Source: Rubrobacteraceae bacterium (GTDB lineage: Bacteria > Actinomycetota > Rubrobacteria > Rubrobacterales > Rubrobacteraceae). Taken from it: a DNA stretch of 64,000 bases. The stretch is from contig JAIMBO010000002.1 in NCBI GenBank assembly GCA_023511405.1, forward strand, positions 1 to 64,000. The letters are read 5' to 3'. Shown here one piece after another: positions 34,018 through 42,900 of the stretch; position 1 is the stretch's first letter, and each line of letters opens with the position of its first letter. A program made the position numbers and the translations under genes. The notes beneath the pieces were generated by a model. The model saw only the letters and a list, made by a program, of their open reading frames with translations, did not search any database and had not been told where the DNA came from.

Positions 34018-36441
34018 GTGCGCCAGTTGAAGGACGGGCTCGAACCATCGAGGCTCTACCGCCGCTGCGACCCGGAGAGCCTGCCGTTCAGGACGACCGA
34101 GGAGCTCGAGGATCTCGACGGCGGCATGGGACAGCCCCGGGCCGTGGAGGCCGTCCGCTTCGGCATCGGGATAGACCGACCCGGGTACAACATCTACGCC
34201 CTCGGGCCGCCGGGAGCCGGCAAACACGCGCTGGTCAGGCACTTCCTCGAAGAGGAGGCCGGGAAGAGGCGTCCTCCCTCCGACTGGGTCTACGTCCACG
34301 ACTTCGAGCGTCCCTACAGGCCACGGGCGATAGAGCTGCCCCCCGGGATGGGGGTTCGGCTGCGCCGGGACATGGAGCAGCTCGTCGAGGAGCTCAGGCC
34401 GTCGCTCTCGAGCGCCTTCGAAGGCGAGGAATACCAGGCCCGCCGCCGGGCGATAGAGGAGGAGTTCTCCGAGAGATCCAACCGCGCCTTCGCCGAGCTG
34501 AGGAGGAAGGCCCAGGAGAGGGGGCTCGCGCTCCTGCAGACCCCGATGGGATGGGTCTTCGCCCCGCTGAGGGAGGGGCAGGTGCTCTCGCCGCAGCAGA
34601 TCCAGCAGCTTCCCGAGGAGGAGCAGCGGCGTCTGGAGCAGGAGGTGGAGGAGCTGCAGCAGGAGCTGCAACGGGTGCTCTCCGAGGAGATCCCGCGCTG
34701 GCAGCGCGAGATGCAGCGGCGGCTGAGGGAGCTCAACCGGGAGGTCACCAACTTCGCGGTTGGTGCGCGGATAGAGGAGCTCGAGGAGAAGTACTCCTCC
34801 TTCGAAGCGGTGAAGCGCTACCTCGAAGAGGTGCGCCGCGACATCGTCCAGAACGCGCAGGAGATCCTCTCCCCCGGACAGGGGCACGAGGACGGAGAGA
34901 GGCAGCAGGAGCAGATGCACGTCCCGGCCGCCCGCCGCTACCAGGTCAACGTGCTGGTCGACCGCAGCAGGCTCGAAGAGGCCCCCGTCGTCTACGAAGA
35001 CAACCCGACCTACCAGAACCTGCTCGGGCGGGTGGAGTACATGGCCAGGATGGGCGCGCTGGTGACGGACTTCAACATGATCCGGCCCGGCGCGCTGCAC
35101 CGGGCCAACGGGGGGTATCTGATCCTCGACGCCCGCCGGCTGCTCACGCAGCCCTTCGCCTGGGAGGGGCTCAAGCGGGCGCTGCGCTCCCGGCTTTTGC
35201 GCATAGAGTCGCCGGGACAGATGGTCGGGCTCATCAGCACGATCTCGCTCGAGCCCGAGCCCATCCCGCTCGACGTGAAGGTGGTCCTCCTCGGGGACCG
35301 TCTGCTCTACTACCTGCTCTCCGCGCTCGACCCGGAGTTCGGGCAGCTCTTCAAGGTCGCAGCGGACTTCGACGAGGAGGTGGACCGAAGTGAGGAGAAC
35401 GCCCTCCTCTACTCGCGGCTCATCGCTTCCATCGCCCGGCGGGAGGGTCTGATGCCGTTCGACCGCACCGGGGTGGCACGGGTGATAGAGCACGCCTCCC
35501 GCATGGTCGGCGACTCGCGCAAGCTCCTGGTGCACGTCGAGAGCCTCGCCGACGTCCTGCGCGAGGCCGACTACTGGGCGCGCCAGAACGGGAACGGCGC
35601 GGTCACCGCCGCCGACGTTCAGAAGGCCATAGACGCCCGCACCTACCGCTCGGATCGGCTGCGCGAGAAGGTGCAGGAGCAGATCCTGCGCGGCACCCTC
35701 CTCATAGACACCGAGGGCGAGCGCGTCGGGCAGGTCAACGGGCTCTCGGTGATAGAGCTCGGCGGTTTCGCCTTCGGGCGTCCGAACAGGATCTCGGCCC
35801 GCATCCGCATGGGGCGCGGCGAGGTCGTGGACATCGAGCGCGAGGTGAAGCTCTCCGGCCCCATCCACTCCAAGGGCGTCATGATCCTGGCCGGCTTCCT
35901 CGGGGGGCGCTACGCCACCCGCCGCCCGCTCTCGCTCTCAGCGAGCCTGGTCTTCGAGCAGTCCTACGGCGGCGTGGAGGGAGACTCGGCCTCCTCCGCC
36001 GAGCTCTACGCGCTGCTCTCCGCGATAGCCGAGCTGCCGGTGAAGCAATCGCTCGCGGTCACCGGATCGGTGAACCAGCACGGCGACGTGCAGGCCATAG
36101 GCGGGGTCAACGAGAAGATAGAAGGTTTCTTCGACATCTGCCGCAGAAGAGGCCTCAACGGGGAGCAGGGCGTCCTGATCCCGGCCTCCAACGTCGACAA
36201 CCTGATGCTGCGGCGCGACGTGGTCGAGGCCGTCGAGCGCGGAGATTTCCACATCTACCCGGTGGAGACGATCGACGAGGGGATCGAGCTCCTGACCGGG
36301 GTTCCGGCCGGGGAGCCGGACGAGGAAGGCAACTATCCGGAGGACACGGTGAACGGCATGGTGGAACGAAGACTCGCCGAACTCGGAGAGAGGATGCGTG
36401 CTCTGGCCCGGCAGTCCTCCCGGGAGGAGAACGATGGCTGA
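34018..36441 (+). CDS. Lon-related AAA+ protease with long insert
   Basis: The 807-residue protein has an N-terminal AAA segment with GPPGAGKHAL (63-72; His follows the Walker lysine where Ser/Thr is usual), a long coiled-coil insert (about 110-290), a second AAA-type region, and a C-terminal Lon protease domain with catalytic Ser657 (EGDSASSAE) and Lys700 (NEKIEGFF). It belongs to the Lon-like putative protease group without the LAN domain. The start is GTG at 34018 or TTG at 34027, both near AAGAGGAGG. Confidence 0.92.
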   Translation: MRQLKDGLEPSRLYRRCDPESLPFRTTEELEDLDGGMGQPRAVEAVRFGIGIDRPGYNIYALGPPGAGKHALVRHFLEEEAGKRRPPSDWVYVHDFERPYRPRAIELPPGMGVRLRRDMEQLVEELRPSLSSAFEGEEYQARRRAIEEEFSERSNRAFAELRRKAQERGLALLQTPMGWVFAPLREGQVLSPQQIQQLPEEEQRRLEQEVEELQQELQRVLSEEIPRWQREMQRRLRELNREVTNFAVGARIEELEEKYSSFEAVKRYLEEVRRDIVQNAQEILSPGQGHEDGERQQEQMHVPAARRYQVNVLVDRSRLEEAPVVYEDNPTYQNLLGRVEYMARMGALVTDFNMIRPGALHRANGGYLILDARRLLTQPFAWEGLKRALRSRLLRIESPGQMVGLISTISLEPEPIPLDVKVVLLGDRLLYYLLSALDPEFGQLFKVAADFDEEVDRSEENALLYSRLIASIARREGLMPFDRTGVARVIEHASRMVGDSRKLLVHVESLADVLREADYWARQNGNGAVTAADVQKAIDARTYRSDRLREKVQEQILRGTLLIDTEGERVGQVNGLSVIELGGFAFGRPNRISARIRMGRGEVVDIEREVKLSGPIHSKGVMILAGFLGGRYATRRPLSLSASLVFEQSYGGVEGDSASSAELYALLSAIAELPVKQSLAVTGSVNQHGDVQAIGGVNEKIEGFFDICRRRGLNGEQGVLIPASNVDNLMLRRDVVEAVERGDFHIYPVETIDEGIELLTGVPAGEPDEEGNYPEDTVNGMVERRLAELGERMRALARQSSREENDG

Positions 36442-37228
36442 GCGCCACCCGCTCGCACGGCGGGTCGTCGTGGTCCTCGACGCCTCGCCGGAGAACCCCT
36501 CCCTGCTCGAGGCAGCAGCGGATCTGGCCCGCCGCCTGCAGAGCGAGCTTCTGGCGACCTTCGTCGAGGATGCGAACCTGATGCGGCTGACGGAGCTGCC
36601 GTTCCTGAGGGCCGTGGACCCGTTCTCGGGCGCGGCGCGGGAGCTGAACAGCTCCACGATGGAGCGGGCGGTGCGGGCCTACGCCACCCGCGCCGAGGAG
36701 ACGCTCAGCCGCATCGCCGCCGGCACGCGGCTCAGATGGTCGTTCAGCACCGTGCAGGGTACGGGCTTCTCGGGCGTGCTCTCCTCGGCCTCGGACTCGG
36801 ATCTGGTGATCCTGGGGGGCACATCCGGTGCGGCGACCCTCTTCTCGCACGAACCTCCTCCCCACCGTCCCGGCCCCGTGCTCGTCCTGCGCGGCCGGCT
36901 CCGCCCGGGAGCCCCGGTCGTGGTGCTTTACCCGGGGCCCGAAGCCGGCTCGCGCTCTCTGGAGGCGGCGTCGTTCCTGGCGGAGGCCTGGGACTCCCCG
37001 CTCGTCCTGCTCACGCCACAGGAGACACCCGGCCGTCTTCCCCCCATGCCACCCGGACGGCCGCAGGTGAGGCTCAGGAGCCTCCCGGAAGCCGACGCAC
37101 CTTCGATCCTGGAGGCGATCCGGGAGGAGGGCGATGGAGCCTTGCTCGTCCTGCCCGTGGGCACGGACCCGAAACTCCTGCGTGAGCTCCTGGAGTCCGG
37201 GCGATGCCCGGTCATGATCGTTCCCTGA
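36434..37228 (+). CDS. Universal stress protein-like protein
   Basis: The 264-residue protein starts with a Usp-like strand-helix (RRVVVVLDASPENPSLLEAAADLARRLQSELLATFVED), and its second half repeats the pattern (APVVVLYPGPEAGSRSLEAASFLAEAWDSPLVLL). It ends with GRCPVMIVP, the typical last Usp strand. The ATG overlaps the protease stop by 8 bases, so the two are coupled. The ATP-binding Gly motif is weak. It converges with the YeeE gene, overlapping by 17 bases. Confidence 0.75.
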   Translation: MAERHPLARRVVVVLDASPENPSLLEAAADLARRLQSELLATFVEDANLMRLTELPFLRAVDPFSGAARELNSSTMERAVRAYATRAEETLSRIAAGTRLRWSFSTVQGTGFSGVLSSASDSDLVILGGTSGAATLFSHEPPPHRPGPVLVLRGRLRPGAPVVVLYPGPEAGSRSLEAASFLAEAWDSPLVLLTPQETPGRLPPMPPGRPQVRLRSLPEADAPSILEAIREEGDGALLVLPVGTDPKLLRELLESGRCPVMIVP

Positions 37229-37679
37229 CCCTGCCGCGCATCCGTAAAGGCTCCCGCCTGGAGACGGATTCTCCCTCGAAGAGGATCGCGTGGAGCGCCA
37301 TCCCCGCGAGCATGGCGGCGACGAAGGCGAACACCGGCCACACCCCGCTCACGAGAGCCACCACCGCGGGCCCCGGGCAGAAGCCCCCGATCCCCCACCC
37401 GATCCCGAAGACGGCCGCGCCCCCGACGAGCTTGCCGTCGATGGTCTTCTTCTCCGGAAGCTCGAAGCTCTGCGCGAAGACCGGCCGCTCACGACGCATT
37501 ATCCGGCGGAAGGCGAAAAACGTCACGATCACCGCCCCGCCCATGACGAAGGCGAGCGTGGGGTTCCAGCGACCGGCGACGTCCAAAAACCCGATCACCT
37601 TGGCCGGGTCCGTCATCCCGGAGACCGCAAGCCCGAGCCCGAAGAGAAGCCCGCTGAAAAACACCGCGAGGTTCTTCAT
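37212..37679 (-). CDS. YeeE/YedE-family (DUF6691) sulfur transport protein, second half
   Basis: The 155-residue protein has four helices, the motif SGMTDPAKVIGFLDVAGRWNPTLAFVMGGA (20-49) and GIGGFCPGPAVV with Cys101. It corresponds to the C-terminal half of full-length YeeE. YeeE proteins bring thiosulfate into the cell through a relay of cysteines. It lies 13 bases downstream of its partner half. Confidence 0.9.
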   Translation of the reverse strand: MKNLAVFFSGLLFGLGLAVSGMTDPAKVIGFLDVAGRWNPTLAFVMGGAVIVTFFAFRRIMRRERPVFAQSFELPEKKTIDGKLVGGAAVFGIGWGIGGFCPGPAVVALVSGVWPVFAFVAAMLAGMALHAILFEGESVSRREPLRMRGRVRERS

Positions 37680-37692
37680 GCCACCTACCCCT

Positions 37693-38109
37693 TCAGAGAA
37701 CGTGGCGCGTGACGAAGACCGTGATCACGGCGACGACCATGAATACGAGCGTCGCAGAGATCGAACGCCGGGAGAGCCGCGCCATCCCGCATACCCCATG
37801 CCCGCTGGTGCAGCCAGAGCCGAGACGGGTCCCGAACCCCACCAGAAGCCCGGCAAGGATCATCGCGGGCCAGGACGCCTCCAATTGAACCCGCATCCCC
37901 CCACCGAATACCTCGTAGATCACCCCACCAGCCAGAAGCCCGGCCACGAAGACGGCCCGCCAGCCCCCCCTCCATCCCAGAGGCCTCAAGAGCCCGCCGA
38001 CGATGCCGCTTATCCCCGCAACACGCCCCTCGAAGAGCATCAAAAGAGCCGCCGAAATCCCGATGAGAACGCCCCCCAAGAGCCCACTCACCGGAGTGAA
38101 GCCTCCCAT
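37693..38109 (-). CDS. YeeE/YedE-family sulfur transport protein, first half
   Basis: The 138-residue protein has four helices and the family motif GSGCTSGHGVCGMARLS (Cys100, Cys107), the cysteines thought to pass thiosulfate or polysulfide through the membrane. Together with the next gene it makes a two-subunit version of YeeE. It is divergent from the CstB-like dioxygenase across 301 bases, so import of sulfane sulfur and its oxidation probably respond together. Confidence 0.9.
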   Translation of the reverse strand: MGGFTPVSGLLGGVLIGISAALLMLFEGRVAGISGIVGGLLRPLGWRGGWRAVFVAGLLAGGVIYEVFGGGMRVQLEASWPAMILAGLLVGFGTRLGSGCTSGHGVCGMARLSRRSISATLVFMVVAVITVFVTRHVL

Positions 38110-38410
38110 CGGCTGGTACCTCCTTCCCGTCTTCCACCTTCACTCAGATCATAATATAACGAATCATTCAAAAAGTACAGAGGAACGACAAAGAATGATA
38201 CGAGCCATCGTGAGAGACTGCGAGCGTCGGGTATAAGTATCTTTTATATCAGCTTCGGATCCGCATTATTGTTGCACGCCGGCAGGAATGCTATACAGGC
38301 CCCAGGAAAGGGTCGGCAGTAAACATGAGGGGGCCATAGTCCTGCCATGAGTAAATTTACTATATAGTGATATAATTCGGACAAGGCTGAAAGCGAGCGA
38401 GGAGGAGAAG
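38110..38410. promoter_or_regulatory. 301-base divergent regulatory region, no gene seen
   Basis: The gap between the YeeE and CstB-like genes is AT-rich compared with its surroundings. Near YeeE it holds GAATGATTC and TTATATTATG on the minus strand. Near CstB it holds the palindromes described separately. A 13-codon frame at 38195-38236 has no visible support. No RNA gene is recognised. Confidence 0.6.
38350..38376 (+). promoter_or_regulatory. cstB promoter with two overlapping palindromes
   Basis: AGTAAATTTACT (38350-38361) and ACTATATAGT (38359-38368), both perfect palindromes, overlap by three bases and are followed at once by TATAAT (38371-38376). They fill the -35/-10 spacer, where a bound protein would repress. 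The -10 box lies 34 bases before the GTG start. TTACTATA is shared with the lysR-sqr intergenic region. Confidence 0.6.
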
Positions 38411-39817
38411 GTGCTTTTCGAGAGGATCTACGACGAGGATCTTTCGCAGGCCAGCTACTTCATAGGATGTCAGGCGAGCGGCGAGGCCGTGGTGGTGGAT
38501 CCGAGGCGGGACATCGGGGTCTACCTGGAGATGGCGAAGAAGAACGACATGCGCATCGTGGCGGTGACCGAGACGCACATCCACGCCGACTATCTCTCGG
38601 GCTCGCGGGAGCTCGCCGAGGCGACGGGGGCCACGCTGTACCTCTCCGACGAGGGGGACGAAGACTGGAAGTACGGCTTCGGGGACGTCAAGCTGCACGA
38701 CGGGGACGAGATAAAGATCGGCAACATCACCCTCCGGACGGTGCACACCCCCGGGCACACGCCGGAGCACATCTCGTTTCTGGTCACGGACGGGGCGCTG
38801 ACCGACGAGCCGGGGTACCTGCTCAGCGGCGACTTCGTATTCGTCGGCGACCTCGGTCGGCCCGACCTGCTGGAGGAGGCTGCCGGCATCGCCAACACGC
38901 GCGAGAAGGGTGCCCGGGAGATGTTCGCGAGCCTCCGGGACAAGTTCATGCCGCTGGCCGATTACGTGCAGGTCCACCCCGCGCACGGGGCGGGGAGCGC
39001 GTGCGGGAAGGCGCTCGGCTCCGTTCCGAGCAGCACGGTCGGCTACGAGAAGATGTTCTCGTGGTGGCGCAAGCACGTGGAGTCCGGCGACGAAGAGGGT
39101 TTCATGCAGAACCTGCTCGAAGGCCAGCCGGACGCGCCGGTCTATTTCGGTAGGATGAAGCGTCACAACAAGCAGGGACCGGCGCTGCTCGGTGAGCTTC
39201 CACGACTCGAGCGCTACGATACGGCGGAGCTCGCCCGTCAGCTACGGAGCGGCGAGATGATCCTGATAGACACGCGTCCTCTGGAGGAGTACTACCAGGG
39301 AGCGATCGTTGGGGCCATCAGCATACCTCGCGGGGACCATCTGGCGACCTCCGCCGGGTGGGTCATAGACCCCGAGCAGGACGACAGGCCGATCGCGCTC
39401 CTCGCCCGGGACGAGGAGGACGCCGAAGAGATGCGGGACCACCTCCTCCGGGTCGGGATAGACAACGTCAGAGGGTATGTGACGAGCACAGAAGGGCTTC
39501 CCAAGGAACCCGTCGAGCTCGTCACCCCAGAAGAGCTGGAGAAGATGGACGGCGGGGCCTCGGTGCTCGACGTGCGGGCCAAGAGCGAGTACGCCGAAGG
39601 CCACATCCCCGGTGCGTCGCAGCTGCACGTAGGGAGGGTGCGGTGGCACCTCGAAGATCTGCCCCAGGGCCGACCGCTCGTCGTCCACTGCCAGACCGGC
39701 CGGCGCGCGGCCATAGCCGCGAGCGCGCTGCGTCTGCACGGTGTGGACGAGATCATCGAGCTGGAGGGAAGCTACGAGGGTTGGGTCGAGGCCCAGCAGA
39801 AGACCAGGACGGCCTAG
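38411..39817 (+). CDS. cstB: CstB-like persulfide dioxygenase with two rhodanese domains
   Basis: The 468-residue protein has an N-terminal metallo-beta-lactamase domain with THIHADYLSG (His56, His58, Asp60) and HTPGHTPEH. A rhodanese-like domain that lacks the catalytic Cys comes next, then an active rhodanese with HCQTGRR (Cys427). This is the domain order of Staphylococcus aureus CstB, which turns low-molecular-weight persulfides into thiosulfate and sulfite. It should act in the cytoplasm downstream of SQR. The GTG start follows GGAGGAGAAG. Confidence 0.93.
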   Translation: MLFERIYDEDLSQASYFIGCQASGEAVVVDPRRDIGVYLEMAKKNDMRIVAVTETHIHADYLSGSRELAEATGATLYLSDEGDEDWKYGFGDVKLHDGDEIKIGNITLRTVHTPGHTPEHISFLVTDGALTDEPGYLLSGDFVFVGDLGRPDLLEEAAGIANTREKGAREMFASLRDKFMPLADYVQVHPAHGAGSACGKALGSVPSSTVGYEKMFSWWRKHVESGDEEGFMQNLLEGQPDAPVYFGRMKRHNKQGPALLGELPRLERYDTAELARQLRSGEMILIDTRPLEEYYQGAIVGAISIPRGDHLATSAGWVIDPEQDDRPIALLARDEEDAEEMRDHLLRVGIDNVRGYVTSTEGLPKEPVELVTPEELEKMDGGASVLDVRAKSEYAEGHIPGASQLHVGRVRWHLEDLPQGRPLVVHCQTGRRAAIAASALRLHGVDEIIELEGSYEGWVEAQQKTRTA

Positions 39818-39847
39818 GCGAACACAGAGAACGAGCATCCGGCACGG

Positions 39848-39884
39848 CCTGCCCCGCGGCGCTATCATAGCGTCGCGGGGCAGG
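39848..39884 (+). terminator. Strong hairpin after cstB
   Basis: CCTGCCCCGCG pairs with CGCGGGGCAGG, and inside this CGCTA pairs with TAGCG around a TCA loop; the single mismatch is a G/T that can wobble in RNA. The stem is about 17 pairs. The following TCGGTTT is only mildly T-rich. It separates cstB from the glutamate dehydrogenase gene. Confidence 0.7.
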
Positions 39885-39925
39885 TCGGTTTCAGGGGAAG
39901 ACAGCCGAAAGACGGAGGAGTGCGG

Positions 39926-42900
39926 ATGCTCTCCAAACGCAAGCTTCTCGAAGAATCTATATCCCACGCCCGGGGGCAGCTCCCCAGGGAGTCCCTTCCG
40001 CAGGCCGAGAAGTTCATACGCCAGTATTACGAGTGGGCCGCGCCGGAAGACCTGGACGAGCATTCCCCGCTGGACCTCTACGGGGCGGCGGTCGCACACT
40101 GGAAGTTCGCCAGCAGACGACGGCCCGGGGAGACCAGGGTACGCGTGTACAACCCCCGATTCGAAGACGACGGCTGGCAGTGCGCGCACACCGTCGTCGA
40201 GATAGTCGCCGACGACATGCCCTTCCTCGTCGACTCCGTGCGCATGGAGGTGAACCGCCAGGGCTTCTCCGTCCACCTCATCCTGCACCCCATCATGCGG
40301 GTGCTGCGGGACGAGGAGGGCCGGCTGCTGGAGATCCTGGGACCGGCAGAACGTCGCGAGGATGCGATCCCGGAGTCGATCATGCACGTGGAGGTAGACC
40401 GGCACACCTCACCCGAGGCGCTGGAGTCCCTGCGCAGCGGTCTGTCCCGCGTGCTTTCGGACGTCAGGGCGGCGGTGGAGGACTGGCCCGCGATGCGCGA
40501 GAAGCTGCGCGAGGCGGCGGAGAGCCTGAAGCGCGGGAAACCACCCGCGACCCCGGAGGAGGTCGAGGAAGCCCGGGCGTTTCTCGAGTGGCTCGACGCC
40601 GACAACTTCACCTTCCTGGGCTACAGGGAGTATGGGGCGAAAGGAGAGGGCATCGAAAGCTCCGGGCTCGGCATCCTGCGCGAGGGGCGGGACGACCACC
40701 CGTACAGCCTGCCCGCCGTGGAGGGAGGGCGTCCCGGCCTCATGACGCTCACCAAAGCGAGCTCGCGCGCGACGGTCCATCGCCCCTCGTACATGGACTA
40801 CGTGGGCGTGAGGATCTTCGACGGGGAAGGCCGGGTGGTCGGAGAGCGGCGCTTCCTCGGGCTCTACACCTTCTCCGCCTACAGCGCGAGCGCGATGGAG
40901 ATCCCGATCGTGCGCCGCAAGGTGCGGGAGGTGCTGCGGAGGGCGGGCTTCCCTCCGGCGAGCCACAACGAGAAGGATCTGGTGGAGATCCTGGAGACCT
41001 ACCCCCGCGACGAGCTCTTCCAGATCTCCACGGAAGAACTCTTCGAGATCTCGATAGGCATCCTGCACCTGCAGGAGCGGCAGCGGGTGCGCATGTTCGC
41101 CCGGCGCGAGGAATTCGGTCGCTTCTTCTCTTGCCTGGTCTTCGTGCCCCGGGACCGCTACAACACCACGACCCGCCAGCGGATGCAGGACATCCTCAAG
41201 GAGGCCTTCGGGGGCACGCACGTCGAGTACGACGTCAGGCTCTCGGAGTCGGTCCTGGCGCGGCTGCACTTCACCGTCTACACCCCGCCGGGAGGAGGAA
41301 TCCCGGAGTACGACCCGCAAGAGATAGAAGAACGCCTCGCCGGCGCCGTACGCTCGTGGAGCGACGACCTCTACGACGCCCTCGTCGAAAAGTGCGGCGA
41401 GGAGGAGGGGGTGGAGCTGTTCCGCCGCTACCGGGACGCCTTCCCGCCCGGCTACCGGGCGGGATTCCTCGCCCGCGCCGCCGTGGGCGACATCCGCAGC
41501 ATCGAAGATCTCGCCTCCGAAGAGGACATCGGGATGAGCCTCTACCACCCGCTGGAGGAACCGGAGGACTTCCTCGGGTTCAAGCTCTTCAAAAAAGGCG
41601 AGCAGATCCCGCTCTCCCGGGTGATGCCGCTGCTCGAGAACATGGGGGTGGAGGTCGTCGACGAGCGGCCGCACCGGGTGGAACCCGCGGGCGAAGAGCA
41701 GGTCTGGATCCACGATTTCGGCCTCGTGCACCGCTCCGGCGAAGACCTGGGGGCCGCCCGGACCAAGCGGCTCTTCCAGGAATGCTTCGCGCGCGTCCTG
41801 TGCGGGGAGGCCGAGAACGACGGGTTCAACCGGCTGGTGCTCCTCGCCGGGCTCTCGTGGCGCGAGATCTCGGTGCTGAGGGCATACTCCAGGTACCTGC
41901 GCCAGACGGGGACCACCTTCAGCCAGCGTTACATGGAGGACGCTCTGGTGGACAACCCGCACGTCGCCCGGCTCCTCGTCTCCCTCTTCGAGCACCGCTT
42001 CGACCCGAAGGGTACGGCCAGGGAGGAGGAGACGGCCAGGCTCCAGGAACGGATAGAGGAAGAGCTCGAGGAGGTCGCGAGCCTGGACGAGGACCGCATC
42101 CTGCGTAGCTTCCTGCACCTCATCCTCGCGACCGTACGCACCAACTACTTCCAGAAGGATGCCTCGGGCAAAGAGCGATCCTACCTCTCGTTCAAGTTCG
42201 ATCCCTCTCGTGTCCCGGACCTCCCGCTCCCGAGGCCGCGCTTCGAGATCTTCGTCTATTCGCCCCGCATGGAGGGGGTCCACCTGCGCGGCGGTGAGGT
42301 CGCCCGGGGCGGCATCCGGCACTCCGATCGCCGGGAGGACTTCCGCACCGAGATCCTCGGACTGATGAAGGCCCAGATGGTCAAGAACGCCGTCATAGTC
42401 CCGGTCGGGGCCAAGGGAGGCTTCGTCGTCAAGCGACCACCAGAAGACGGCGACCGGGACGCGATGCGGCGCGAGGCCGTCGAATGCTACAGCACGCTCA
42501 TCCGGGGCATGCTCGACCTCACGGACAACCTCTCCGACGGCCGGGTCGTCCCGCCCCCCGACGTGGTGCGCTACGACGGCGACGACACCTACCTCGTCGT
42601 CGCGGCGGACAAGGGCACGGCGACCTTCTCGGACATCGCCAACGAGATCTCCCGGGAGTACGGCTTCTGGCTCGGCGACGCCTTCGCCTCCGGCGGCAAG
42701 ACAGGCTACGACCACAAGGAGATGGGCATCACGGCGAAAGGCGCGTGGGAGTCGGTCAAGCGCCACTTCCGCGAGCTGGGCAAAGATATCCAGAAGGAAG
42801 ATTTCACCGTGGTCGGCATCGGGGACATGTCGGGGGACGTCTTCGGCAACGGCATGCTCCAGAGCGAGCACATCCGTCTCGTCGGGGCCTTCGACCACCG

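Noticed and set aside
38195-38236. Thirteen-codon frame before cstB as a leader peptide
   Set aside because: It has no ribosome site, lies about 170 bases from the start and no attenuator hairpin follows.
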